From positions 1 through 41,152 of the forward strand of contig JAFXAN010000098.1 in the NCBI GenBank assembly GCA_017517035.1: 41,152 nucleotides of DNA, in the 5' to 3' direction. Position 1 is the stretch's first letter, and the number at the start of each line of letters is the position of its first letter. Position numbers and translations under genes: made by a program. This document shows positions 26,399 to 34,481 of this stretch, in pieces. The DNA is from Clostridia bacterium (GTDB lineage Bacteria; Bacillota; Clostridia; Oscillospirales; CAG-272). A model generated the notes under the pieces. The model searched no databases and was not told the DNA's origin. It saw only the letters and a program-made list of their open reading frames with translations.

Positions 26399-27373
26399 TT
26401 ATTGGTTTTTCTTGAAAATTTCTCCGACCGAAATGCTCTGATAAGAATAAAGCGCAGCTTCGGAGAGCGCAGTTTTTATCTCTTCAAGTTGCTCATTTTC
26501 CGCATCGAGAATGATCCTCAGCGAATATCTCGAAAGATACATCTGCATACTGTCAACTCTTTCTCTCACTGCATCCTCAAAGGTCTGCTCCTCAATCGGT
26601 TCAAGGTCGCTGAAATCAACGCAAAGGAATTCAAAATGCTCGGAGAGCTTTTTGCAAAGCTCGTTTGCATCGGTCTGAGAGAAGAAGGAATATGGTATCA
26701 CAAGCCCTAACGGAACTTTAATCTTTGCCCCACTGTGATAATCCTCCGAAAACGAGCAGAGCATTTGAGCCTTTTCCGAATTGATCTGGGAAAAGCCGCA
26801 GAGAAGCAGCTCATCAGCTCCCGCCTCCGCCAGCTCATATAGCACCGACTGTTCAAAGGCATGGAGAGCAGATGTATATGTATCCTCGGAGCTATGCTCC
26901 TTCATCACGATAAGTGCGCTGATATAGCTTTCTCCAAATGCGGAAAATATTTCCTCGGCAGCAGGCAAATCCACATCCTCAGCCTGTCCGCCAAGTGCTT
27001 TGGCAACGGGAGACGAATATTTAAGCAAGCCGTCATATCCTCTAAGCTGCAATGAAAGCGCAGAGGCTTCTCCTGAATAATCCGCAAAATCTGCCACATT
27101 GAAATATCCGATATCAATGGATGTAGGTATCTTCATTTCAAAAAGCAGACCTTTTTCCTCGGCAGGAGGCAGAGAAATATCATCTGTTTCGATATCGTCT
27201 CTCATTTCAAGGGAAAGCTCTGCCTTCATTTTCAGATATTTACCAAGAAAAACAGAGCCGATAACAATAATAACAATAAAAACGATTATCAGCACCGTGA
27301 GAAGCACATTTCTGTTCTTTTCGGTTCTTCTCTTACCGCTGTAACGCCTGTTTCTTCTGTGTTTTGGTTTCAT
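26399..27373 (-). CDS. Single-pass membrane protein of unknown function
   Basis: A 324-residue protein with a strongly basic N-terminus (MKPKHRRNRRYSGKRR), one transmembrane helix at about 23-45 and a large extracytoplasmic domain. That domain alternates short strands and helices (IDIGYFNVADF, ISALIVMKEH, ADELLLCGFSQ, LCVDFSDLEPIEE, YSLRIILDAE) in a way that suggests a TIM-barrel or glycosidase-like fold, but no catalytic motif can be named. The ATG at 27373 follows GAGTGAGGTTGA; the longer frame would overlap the upstream gene. It lies 16 bases after the PrsA-like gene and probably shares its transcript. Confidence 0.7.
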   Translation of the reverse strand: MKPKHRRNRRYSGKRRTEKNRNVLLTVLIIVFIVIIVIGSVFLGKYLKMKAELSLEMRDDIETDDISLPPAEEKGLLFEMKIPTSIDIGYFNVADFADYSGEASALSLQLRGYDGLLKYSSPVAKALGGQAEDVDLPAAEEIFSAFGESYISALIVMKEHSSEDTYTSALHAFEQSVLYELAEAGADELLLCGFSQINSEKAQMLCSFSEDYHSGAKIKVPLGLVIPYSFFSQTDANELCKKLSEHFEFLCVDFSDLEPIEEQTFEDAVRERVDSMQMYLSRYSLRIILDAENEQLEEIKTALSEAALYSYQSISVGEIFKKNQ

Positions 27374-27389
27374 ATTCAACCTCACTCGA

Positions 27390-28373
27390 TCAGTCAAGCG
27401 CCGAAAAATCGAGGCTCTTACCGTAATCGGTATATTCAATGCTCATCTCGGACGCCTTACGATCTATGATTTTTTCAAACATAACATAAATATATCTGTC
27501 CTTTAAGGATTCGAAATTCATTTCAATATAATCCTCTTCCTTTGGCAAACGAAGGATGATATAAAATCCGTCCTCACTTTCAACAACTCTGCTGTATTCG
27601 TTCTCAAGGAGGGCAAAGGCTGCATCCTCATATGCCTTTTCATATTCACCGCGCATAAAATAATATCCGTCGGTGGTGGTCATATAGATATCCTCGCTGT
27701 GTCTGCCGATCATTCGGTTGAAGGACTCTCCCGCGTCAAGCTGATGAAGCACCTCCTCAGCCTTTTTTCTGTTTTCTTCTATGCTGTCACCATCATCATT
27801 TCTTATGAGGATGTGCAATGTTCTTATGAACTCATCGCTCTCGATGATCTCCCTTGCGTTATCATCACTTCCGTCGATAACGGAAGACTCAAGCATTGCC
27901 TGACGGAGCTTTTCACCGCTGGCTTCAATGGAGATCAGATGACGGAGAAGATGGTCTGTCATTCCGTTTTCTGCGAGCTGTTTTTTGTATTCATCCTTGC
28001 CGCCGAGCTGCTCCGCAAAGCTGTTTATATAGTCGGAAACATAATCCTCGGTTTCTTTTGAGTCGATATCAATGCCGTATTCTTCACAAAGCGCAAGAAA
28101 AGCTGCATTTTCAAGCATAGCCTGCTCAATTTTTGCAGTAAGCTCGGAGCTATATTCCTCACTCTCAAGAATATCCTCTCCATGCTTTTTTATCATGTCA
28201 GCCTTAAAATTATGTGCAAAATATTTCACCTCTTCAAGGTGTATGGAAATCCCCTGCGCTTTGGCAACTATATTGAGATCGCTTGCATCGCCCTTTATAG
28301 GAGCCATTCCCCCCGAGCAAGAGGAAAGGATCAGCATTGCCGCAAGCAAAAATAAAACCAAAAATTTTTTCAT
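27390..28373 (-). CDS. PrsA/SurA-like peptidyl-prolyl isomerase lipoprotein
   Basis: A 327-residue secreted lipoprotein. A signal peptide ends in the lipobox LILSSC, so Cys19 would be lipidated. A helical SurA_N-like chaperone region (about 60-170) precedes a parvulin-like segment with RTLHILIRND, KAEEVLHQLDAGESFNRMI and the closing EDGFYIILRL. PrsA proteins assist folding of exported proteins outside the membrane. Parvulin identity is moderate; it may have chaperone activity only. GGAGG lies seven bases before the ATG at 28373. It is the first gene of a three-gene operon and is divergent from hprK. Confidence 0.8.
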   Translation of the reverse strand: MKKFLVLFLLAAMLILSSCSGGMAPIKGDASDLNIVAKAQGISIHLEEVKYFAHNFKADMIKKHGEDILESEEYSSELTAKIEQAMLENAAFLALCEEYGIDIDSKETEDYVSDYINSFAEQLGGKDEYKKQLAENGMTDHLLRHLISIEASGEKLRQAMLESSVIDGSDDNAREIIESDEFIRTLHILIRNDDGDSIEENRKKAEEVLHQLDAGESFNRMIGRHSEDIYMTTTDGYYFMRGEYEKAYEDAAFALLENEYSRVVESEDGFYIILRLPKEEDYIEMNFESLKDRYIYVMFEKIIDRKASEMSIEYTDYGKSLDFSALD

Positions 28374-28473
28374 AACGGTCCTCCAAAATGAACTTTCGCT
28401 TGATAGTATATAATAATATTGTTAATTCATTATGAATTTTCGCCCTTTTTTGAAAAAAATAAAGAAAAATGCC

Positions 28474-28501
28474 TTGAAATTAACAAAAAATCATGTATAA
28501 T
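28474..28501 (+). promoter_or_regulatory. Promoter of hprK
   Basis: TTGAAA (28474-28479), 16-bp spacer, TATAAT (28496-28501), 25 bases before the hprK start. Confidence 0.7.
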
Positions 28502-28526
28502 AGATGTGGAAAGGCGGTATTCTTTT

Positions 28527-29474
28527 ATGGAACAGACTTATTCTATCAAGCTCAGTAAGCTGATAAAAGACATAGGACTTACGGAAATTTATCTTCCCGA
28601 AAATGCAGAGGGCATAGAACTGACAAGCCCCGATGTTGAGCGTCCGGGACTTGCACTCACGGGATTTTTTGAAAAATACGAGCGTTCAAGAATCCAGATC
28701 TTCGGCCGTGCCGAGGTATCATATCTTGAAGGGTTAAGCGATGCCGAAAGAGAAAGCCACATTGCGAATTTTATGAAGCTTGAGCCTGTTGCGGTCATTT
28801 TCTCATCAGAGCTTCCTGTTTTTGATGAGATCCTGAAATATGCAAAGACATACGGCACACCGATCCTTTCAAGCAAGAGAAGAACAAGTGCGCTTATGGC
28901 AAGAATAATTTCATATCTTCATGTTGAGCTTGCACCGAGGATCACAAGACACGGGGTTCTCGTTGAGGTTTACGGTGAAGGTCTTTTGCTTCTGGGTGAC
29001 AGCGGTGTCGGAAAAAGTGAAACAGCCATCGAGCTTGTAAAAAGAGGTCACAGACTTATAGCAGACGATGCGGTTGAGGTCAAAAAGGTTTCCGAGACAA
29101 CGCTTGTCGGAAGCGCACCGGAAATAATTCGCCATTATGTTGAGCTTCGAGGCATCGGAATCGTCGATATCAAGCGTCTTTTCGGTGTCGGTGCGGTCAA
29201 GGATACCGAAAAAATCGACCTTGTTATAAATCTTGAGCCTTGGATTCAGGGCAAGATGTATGACAGACTTGGAATCGACAATGAGACGATGGATATTCTG
29301 GGGATCAATGTGCCTTCGATCACGATTCCCGTGCGTCCCGGTCGAAATCTTGCCATCATTCTTGAAATTGCGGCGATGAATAACCGTCAGAAGAGAATGG
29401 GGTATAATACTGCACTTGAATTCAACAAGCATCTTATGAGCCAGATGGGGCTTGATCCGAATGAAGGAATGTAA
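28527..29474 (+). CDS. hprK: HPr kinase/phosphorylase
   Basis: A 315-residue bifunctional enzyme that phosphorylates and dephosphorylates Ser46 of HPr (and Crh), the switch for carbon catabolite repression in Firmicutes. An N-terminal domain (about 1-130) precedes the catalytic domain with Walker A GDSGVGKS (157-164), LIADDAVEV and the family signature LRGIGIVDIKRLFGVGAV. The C-terminal helix region (MNNRQKRMGYNTALEFN) is complete. I place the start at ATG 28527; a longer frame from 28419 would begin upstream of the promoter. The ribosome binding site is weak (AAGGCGG about 11 bases away). No HPr gene is in the window. Confidence 0.93.
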   Translation: MEQTYSIKLSKLIKDIGLTEIYLPENAEGIELTSPDVERPGLALTGFFEKYERSRIQIFGRAEVSYLEGLSDAERESHIANFMKLEPVAVIFSSELPVFDEILKYAKTYGTPILSSKRRTSALMARIISYLHVELAPRITRHGVLVEVYGEGLLLLGDSGVGKSETAIELVKRGHRLIADDAVEVKKVSETTLVGSAPEIIRHYVELRGIGIVDIKRLFGVGAVKDTEKIDLVINLEPWIQGKMYDRLGIDNETMDILGINVPSITIPVRPGRNLAIILEIAAMNNRQKRMGYNTALEFNKHLMSQMGLDPNEGM

Positions 29475-29484
29475 AATATATAAC

Positions 29485-29526
29485 GGGGCTGAGTCGCAAA
29501 CTTTGACTCAGCTCCGACTTTTTTGA
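29485..29526 (+). terminator. Terminator of hprK
   Basis: An 11-bp stem with one G-U pair (29485-29495 with 29505-29515), 9-nt loop, followed by GACTTTTTTG. A clear intrinsic terminator ten bases after the stop. Confidence 0.85.
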
Positions 29527-29557
29527 TTTTCATATTATTCATTCGGAATCTCAATTT

Positions 29558-29760
29558 AAACAGTAATTTAGCGAACAGTCTGATAGTGATGAAATCATCC
29601 TTTAGCGTTTCCAGATCCTTCACTTCGTTCAGGATGACAAGTGGAAGAGGGAAGCGCCTTCACCCTAACTCGTCATTCTGAGCGTAGCGAAGAATCTATT
29701 AGCATTAACGGAGGATGAACCCACAACTGCCATTTATAACTCACCGACAAATTACTGTTT
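29558..29760. repeat. MITE-like intergenic element, copy B
   Basis: Ends AAACAGTAATTTAGCG (29558-29573) and CGACAAATTACTGTTT (29745-29760) form the same terminal inverted repeat as copy A. The interior holds two related imperfect inverted segments: AGATCCTTCACTTCG... near 29610, and 29672-29697, which is the exact reverse complement of 183-208 in copy A. It fills most of the 344-base gap between the hprK terminator and the pyk terminator; no gene is seen in this gap. Confidence 0.7.
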
Positions 29761-29779
29761 GAAGTTTAATTGAAATCAC

Positions 29780-29815
29780 AAACCCCCGATGCTTTCGGTA
29801 GGAAGCATCGGGGTT
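29780..29815 (-). terminator. Terminator of pyk
   Basis: A perfect 11-bp stem, CCCCGATGCTT (29784-29794) with AAGCATCGGGG (29803-29813), just after the pyruvate kinase stop on the minus strand. The following tail (GTTTGTGATTTC) is only moderately T-rich. Confidence 0.7.
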
Positions 29816-29818
29816 CTG

Positions 29819-31231
29819 TTATATCGTCTCAACCTTGATAAGACTTGTGTTTCCGGTTGCACCGTTGGTAATGCCGCCGGTGATGAGAATATTATCACCC
29901 TTATTTAGCGACAAAGTACTTTTTGCAATCTTCTTTGCGGTATAGAAAAGTACATCGGTTGAGTTAAATTCCTCCGCCATCATAGGAATGACACCCCATG
30001 AAAGAGCGAGCTTGCGCCATGTTATCTCATTTGTAGTAAGACCGATGATGTCAACGGGCGAACGGAATCTTGAAACCATTCTTGCGGTGATTCCCGTGAT
30101 GGAGCAGACAACTATCGCCTTTGCTCCAAGGTCGATTGACATTCCGCAAGCGGCATGGGAAAGTGCATCAACCGTGTTTTTGATCTTGAACTCATTGGTC
30201 GTGAATCGCTTTTCATAGTGAATCGACTTTTCTGTTCTTTCGGCGATTTTTGACATTGTTTCAACTGTCAAAACCGGATATTTTCCTGCAGCTGTCTCGC
30301 CAGAAAGCATAATGGCACTTGTTCCGTCATAAACAGCATTTGCAACATCGCTTATTTCAGCTCTCGTCGGACGGGGATTGTTGATCATGCTTTCAAGCAT
30401 CTCGGTTGCGGTTATAACTCTCTTGCCGAGCATTCGGCAGGTTGTTATCAGGTGCTTTTGAATGGCAGGCAGCTCCTCAAAGGGAATCTCAACTCCCATA
30501 TCACCCCTGCCTATCATGATGCCATCGCATTCACGGCATATCTCTTCAATATTATCAATGCCTGCCTGATTTTCGATCTTTGCAATGATATCCGCCTGAG
30601 ATCCGCCGATCTCCTTTATATAGTTTTTAACATCTATCAGATCCTGTGCGCAGGAAACAAATGAGCAAGCGATGAAATCAACGCCGTTTTCAATACCGAA
30701 AGCAATATCCGCCTTATCCTGCTCGCTGAGATAAATTTGCCTTAAAACCTTATTTGGGAAGCTCATGCTCTTTCTGTTTGAAAGCTCACCGCCGATGAGA
30801 ACACGGCATTTTGCTTCGTTTCCCGAAAGCTCCTCAACCTCAAAATGAACAAGACCGTTGTTGAGAAGTATCTTGTCGCCCGCCTCAAGGTCGTCTATCA
30901 TCCCCTTATAGCTGACGGAAACCCTTTCGCTGTTTCCGATGATATTTTCGGTGGTGAAGGTGAATTTGTCGCCGTCATGCAGCATGATCTTGCCGTTGTC
31001 AAAGGTTCCGATTCGGTATTCCGGACCTTTGGTGTCAAGAAGAATAGCGATCGGCATGTTAAGCTTTTCTCTGACTTTTTTGATTATATCTATCTTCTTC
31101 TGATGATCCTTGTGCTCTCCGTGGGAAAAATTGAGACGGGCAACATTCATGCCCGCAAGGCACATCTCTTCAATGGTTTTTTCATTTTCGCATGCGGGTC
31201 CGATGGTGCATACGATCTTGGTTTTTCTCAT
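29819..31231 (-). CDS. pyk: Pyruvate kinase
   Basis: A 470-residue glycolytic enzyme that makes pyruvate and ATP from phosphoenolpyruvate. It carries the start MRKTKIVCTIGPA, NFSHGEHKDH, LLDTKGPEYRIG, the K-containing active-site stretch IIAKIENQAGIDNIEEI, GIMIGRGDMGVEIP and MLESMINNPRPTRAEISDVANAV. Length fits the form without the extra C-terminal PEP-utiliser domain. GGAGGTC lies eight bases before the ATG at 31231. With the PPi-PFK in this window it gives two control steps of glycolysis. Confidence 0.96.
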   Translation of the reverse strand: MRKTKIVCTIGPACENEKTIEEMCLAGMNVARLNFSHGEHKDHQKKIDIIKKVREKLNMPIAILLDTKGPEYRIGTFDNGKIMLHDGDKFTFTTENIIGNSERVSVSYKGMIDDLEAGDKILLNNGLVHFEVEELSGNEAKCRVLIGGELSNRKSMSFPNKVLRQIYLSEQDKADIAFGIENGVDFIACSFVSCAQDLIDVKNYIKEIGGSQADIIAKIENQAGIDNIEEICRECDGIMIGRGDMGVEIPFEELPAIQKHLITTCRMLGKRVITATEMLESMINNPRPTRAEISDVANAVYDGTSAIMLSGETAAGKYPVLTVETMSKIAERTEKSIHYEKRFTTNEFKIKNTVDALSHAACGMSIDLGAKAIVVCSITGITARMVSRFRSPVDIIGLTTNEITWRKLALSWGVIPMMAEEFNSTDVLFYTAKKIAKSTLSLNKGDNILITGGITNGATGNTSLIKVETI

Positions 31232-31275
31232 GTGATTTTGACCTCCGGTGTAAAAAACAAATTTTCACATTTACT

Positions 31276-31303
31276 ATTATACTCATAAAAAAATCAATGT
31301 CAA
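31276..31303 (-). promoter_or_regulatory. Promoter of pyk
   Basis: On the minus strand TTGACA (31298-31303), 16-bp spacer, TATAAT (31276-31281), about 45 bases before the pyk start. The -35 is preceded by CTA. Confidence 0.75.
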
Positions 31304-31346
31304 TAGTGTAAATGTTTTTTTACAATTTGTACATACCTGTCATTCC

Positions 31347-31375
31347 TTGACATTGTCCATGCTTTGTGATACAAT
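31347..31375 (+). promoter_or_regulatory. Promoter of the PadR operon
   Basis: TTGACA (31347-31352), 17-bp spacer, TACAAT (31370-31375), 27 bases before the PadR start. Confidence 0.75.
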
Positions 31376-31402
31376 ATAAGCAATAAAAAATCGGAGAGAA
31401 TA

Positions 31403-31741
31403 ATGGAATTTGATAAATCACAGCTTATGCGTGGCACTCTTGAGGGATGTATCCTCAAGGTCATATCAAGAAAGACAACATACGGATATGAGATCCTTGA
31501 ATATCTGAAAAAGCATGGATTTTCGGATATTTCCGAGGGAACTCTCTATCCGCTTCTTCTGCGTCTTGAAAAGCAGGGGAATATTGAAAGCTCACTTTTG
31601 CCTTCTCCCCTTGGACCACGCAGAAAATATTACAGCATAACCGAAAAGGGCATGGAATATCTCCTTGAATTTGAGCTTTGCTGGAACGCACTTTCAAAAA
31701 ATGTCGGAAAAATTATCGACGGAGGTGAAAAGGATGAATAA
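31403..31741 (+). CDS. PadR family transcriptional regulator
   Basis: A 112-residue winged-helix protein of the PadR family. It shows the typical LMRGTLEGCILKVISRKTTYGYEI start, the SEGTLYPLLLRLEKQG recognition helix and wing with GPRRKYYSITEKG. PadR proteins are usually repressors released by a ligand or stress, and often control the neighbouring membrane protein. CGGAGAGA precedes ATG 31403. The end overlaps the next gene by eight bases, so the two are co-translated. No clear operator dyad stands out around its promoter. Confidence 0.92.
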   Translation: MEFDKSQLMRGTLEGCILKVISRKTTYGYEILEYLKKHGFSDISEGTLYPLLLRLEKQGNIESSLLPSPLGPRRKYYSITEKGMEYLLEFELCWNALSKNVGKIIDGGEKDE

Positions 31742-32417
31742 GGAATATAGATCCCTTTTGAAAAAGCTGTCAAGAGACAACAGAAGAACAATTGAAAAAA
31801 TGCGTCATTATCTTGAGACCTGCTATATAAACGAGGTAGTTTTTGAGGATATGATGTGCGATCTTTCGGGAATGGCGCTTGAATGTGAGGAGCGTGGCGA
31901 AAAATTCGAGGATTCCATCGGTATGGACTATAAAACATTTTGCCGTTCTCTTGCGGAAAATGCAAAAAAGCAGACCTTTGCAGAGCGATTCTTCGATGTT
32001 CTTCGCTGGATAATCTATTTTGATGGTATTATTATTCCGCTTCTTTACATTCTTTATTCGATTTTCGGCTTTACAAGACCGAGTCTTGACGGACTTGTTC
32101 TGACAGCTCCAGCAGGACAGCTTCTGATGTATTTTTCTGTTGCAACATTTACCGTTCTCGGATATTTTATCGCAAAGAGATTTACCTATTATGCCCAGAC
32201 TGTCGTGATATCAAGCTATCTTGCCGCAGTTATACTTGTATTTCTTCTGACCGATTTTCTCGGAGATTCTTTCTTTGATCAAACAACGGTATCTGTAAGC
32301 ATAATCGCATGGGGCATTGCCATTTTTGCTTTGCTTGTTATCTGTTATTTGACAAGAAGGCTTATTGCAACAAATATTGCTTATAGGGCAAAAAACAAAA
32401 ACGGGCCGTCTCATTAA
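31734..32417 (+). CDS. PadR-associated membrane protein (DUF1048-like)
   Basis: A 227-residue protein with a helical cytoplasmic N-terminal part (about 1-90, MNKEYRSLLKKLSRDNRRTI) and four hydrophobic segments (roughly 97-117, 128-152, 160-182, 192-212). This is the layout of DUF1048/DUF1129-like proteins that commonly follow PadR genes. The function is unknown. GGAGGTG lies six bases before ATG 31734, inside the PadR end. The terminator stem begins within its last codons. Confidence 0.75.
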   Translation: MNKEYRSLLKKLSRDNRRTIEKMRHYLETCYINEVVFEDMMCDLSGMALECEERGEKFEDSIGMDYKTFCRSLAENAKKQTFAERFFDVLRWIIYFDGIIIPLLYILYSIFGFTRPSLDGLVLTAPAGQLLMYFSVATFTVLGYFIAKRFTYYAQTVVISSYLAAVILVFLLTDFLGDSFFDQTTVSVSIIAWGIAIFALLVICYLTRRLIATNIAYRAKNKNGPSH

Positions 32418-32431
32418 GAGATGGCCTCTTT
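32404..32431 (+). terminator. Terminator of the PadR operon
   Basis: A 9-bp stem with one G-U pair (32404-32412 with 32418-32426) overlapping the final codons and stop, followed by TCTTTCGG. The T-run is short. Confidence 0.6.
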
Positions 32432-32450
32432 CGGTTATAACTGATTTTTT

Positions 32451-32620
32451 AAACAGTAATTTGTCGGTGCGATGAAAAAACGCAGATCTGTAGGGGCGAT
32501 CATTGATCGCCCGAAAAAACAAACGGCGTAAAATAACGATATTTTGAGCTGTTTATGAGACGGGCGATCAATGATCGCCCCTACGGATTACGGCTTCGCC
32601 TGTTCGATAAATTACTGTTT
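32451..32620. repeat. MITE-like intergenic element, copy C
   Basis: A 170-bp element with ends AAACAGTAATTTGTCG and CGATAAATTACTGTTT. Inside are two inverted copies of a GGGGCGATCATTGATCGCCC-type segment (about 32492-32512 and 32561-32582), each itself nearly palindromic. The whole element is the reverse complement of copy D (40998 onward) with only about five differences over the 155 comparable bases. There is no coding potential. It lies between two convergent transcription units (PadR operon and lipid operon). Confidence 0.85.
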
Positions 32621-32662
32621 ACAAAAAGGGGCTGTTTTAATGGGCAGCCCCTTGCTTTATAA

Positions 32663-33799
32663 TTATCCCTTGATTGCCTCATAAATGAGATTTCTGATAT
32701 AAGGATGCGCCCTTTCATAGAGATAGCTGCTGCCTCTTACATGGGTTGTAAGGAAAACGGAAAGCTTCTCGGAGGGATCGATGATGGCATAGGAGCAAGC
32801 TGCTCCGTCCCAGCCAAATTCACCCACATTGCTCTTTGAAAGAGATGCGAGAGGATTCATCATAACTCTGCCGCAAAGACCATAGCCATAGCCCCACCAT
32901 CTTGGAGATTGGGTATAGCTTTTGAACTGTGCCTCGGTTTTAAGACGGTTGACCGTAAGCGAAGCTACTGTTTCTTCCTTCAAAAGTCTATAGCCGTTTT
33001 CTGCAATGCCACCGTTTGCAACAGCGTCGATGATCTTTGAATAGTCGCTAAGGTTCGAGAAAAGTCCGGCTCCGCCGCTTTCATATTCTTCGCTGAGACA
33101 ATAGTTGTTATCAGGCACTCTTGGAGTTGCTTTGCAGAAAATCGCATCATGGTTATACTGAGTTGTAAGTCTCTTTTCCTGCTCTGGTGTCATATGGAAG
33201 CCCATATTTTTGATTCCAAGAGGTGTGAACATTATCTCGTCCAGATATTCACCGAATTTCATGCCGGTAACCACCTCAATAACTGCCGCAAGAACATCAT
33301 GGCAAAGGCTGTATCTGTAATTTGTGCCCGGCTCAAATTCAAGTGGACGGTGAGCAAGCACCGAAACAAGCTCTCTTGTGCTCTTCATGCCGTTTGCCTT
33401 GGCTTCGGCAAAATCCGGGGTGTTAAAATCATATGTAAAGCCCGCACTCATGGTTATCAGATCAAGAATGGTTATCTTGTTTTTTGCGGGAACAGGACCT
33501 TCGGGGGTTTTTACAAGCATATTGGCAAATTCGGGAAGGTACTTGTCAAGAGTATTTTCAAGAGCGAGTCTGCCCTCCTCAATAAGTCTGTTTGCCGCAA
33601 GGCAGGTTATGACCTTGGTACAGGAAAAGAGCCAATAAAGATGGTCATCGCAAAGCTTAACCGTTTTTTCCGCATCCGCATAGCCCATAAAATGACGAAG
33701 GACGATGTCATGTCCCTGTCTTATCTCTATTCCGCAGAGATTTATATCAACCTCCTGCATTGAGTCGATATAATCAACTACCTTTTTAAAATCACTCAT
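32663..33799 (-). CDS. Serine hydrolase, beta-lactamase/class C PBP-like
   Basis: A 378-residue member of the beta-lactamase-related serine hydrolases. The catalytic SxxK is S59-C-T-K62 (WLFSCTKVITCLA), and a YSL motif follows in GTNYRYSLCHDVL where class C enzymes have YxN. There is no signal peptide or membrane segment, so it would be cytoplasmic and more likely an esterase or transacylase than a beta-lactamase. I start at ATG 33799, whose codons overlap the preceding PAP2 gene by eight bases; the longer frame to 33895 lies inside that gene. It is the last gene of the four-gene lipid operon. Confidence 0.83.
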   Translation of the reverse strand: MSDFKKVVDYIDSMQEVDINLCGIEIRQGHDIVLRHFMGYADAEKTVKLCDDHLYWLFSCTKVITCLAANRLIEEGRLALENTLDKYLPEFANMLVKTPEGPVPAKNKITILDLITMSAGFTYDFNTPDFAEAKANGMKSTRELVSVLAHRPLEFEPGTNYRYSLCHDVLAAVIEVVTGMKFGEYLDEIMFTPLGIKNMGFHMTPEQEKRLTTQYNHDAIFCKATPRVPDNNYCLSEEYESGGAGLFSNLSDYSKIIDAVANGGIAENGYRLLKEETVASLTVNRLKTEAQFKSYTQSPRWWGYGYGLCGRVMMNPLASLSKSNVGEFGWDGAACSYAIIDPSEKLSVFLTTHVRGSSYLYERAHPYIRNLIYEAIKG

Positions 33800-34481
33800 T
33801 TGTTTTGTCCTTACCTTCCTTTTTGATATTTGGTATGATTTTATAAACAATAATGTATGTAACTGCGCAAAGAAGCGCAGCACAAAGCACATCAATTATT
33901 GAATGCTGTTTGAGAAAAACAGTTGAAAAACTAACAAGCACAAGGGACACAGCCCAAAAGATACGCCAAGGCAAGCTTTGCATTCCTCTTGCAAATATTC
34001 CGCCGAAAAAAGCCGCCGCCATACCGAGAACATGGATAGACGGACATACATTTGTGTTCGTATCAAAGGAATAAAGCCCTCTCACCGCTTGCGCAAAAAT
34101 ATTATCTCTTGTGATTTCGGGACGGAGAAGCTGGCAATTCGGAAACACAAGATAAATAAGAATCGTCACCGAATAGGAGATGATTATAAAGTACATATAG
34201 CTCTTAAAATTTTCGATATCGTATATGCCGAGATAAACTGTCATTCCCACAAGAAAGACAAACCAAGCCCAATACGGAATGATGAAAAGCTCGCAGAAAG
34301 GGATCATATCGTCAAAAGCACACCAAATCGGTGTATAATATGCTCTTGGGATAAGTCTTTCAACTGCCAGAAACATAAAACCGTATATAGGCCAAAAAAG
34401 CAGGAGTAAAAGATGGGAAAACTCAGGCGATGTCAGCTTTGAAAACCGAAATTTCCTGTAATCGACTTGCGGACTTATCAT
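33792..34481 (-). CDS. PAP2 superfamily membrane protein
   Basis: A 229-residue polytopic protein with about six helices. PAP2 catalytic motifs are present in a PAP2_3/Aur1-like form: FPNCQLLRPE (motif 1 region), CPSIHVLG (motif 2) and STVFLKQHSIID (motif 3, with His and Asp in place but Thr for the usual Arg). Such enzymes remove phosphate from lipids or transfer phospho-headgroups at the membrane. Start and stop both overlap neighbours (ATGA with the glycosyltransferase, 8 bases with the hydrolase), so it is translationally coupled. The lipid substrate is inferred from context only. Confidence 0.85.
   Translation of the reverse strand: MISPQVDYRKFRFSKLTSPEFSHLLLLLFWPIYGFMFLAVERLIPRAYYTPIWCAFDDMIPFCELFIIPYWAWFVFLVGMTVYLGIYDIENFKSYMYFIIISYSVTILIYLVFPNCQLLRPEITRDNIFAQAVRGLYSFDTNTNVCPSIHVLGMAAAFFGGIFARGMQSLPWRIFWAVSLVLVSFSTVFLKQHSIIDVLCAALLCAVTYIIVYKIIPNIKKEGKDKTNE

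Noticed and set aside
32451..32620. Repeat copy C as a small RNA gene or complete insertion sequence
   Set aside because: There is no coding frame and no promoter, and the inverted twin at 40998 with shared ends points to a non-autonomous element.
32663..33799. Serine hydrolase as an antibiotic-resistance beta-lactamase
   Set aside because: It has no signal peptide, a YSL rather than YxN motif, and sits translationally coupled in a lipid-type operon, so an esterase or transacylase role is more likely.
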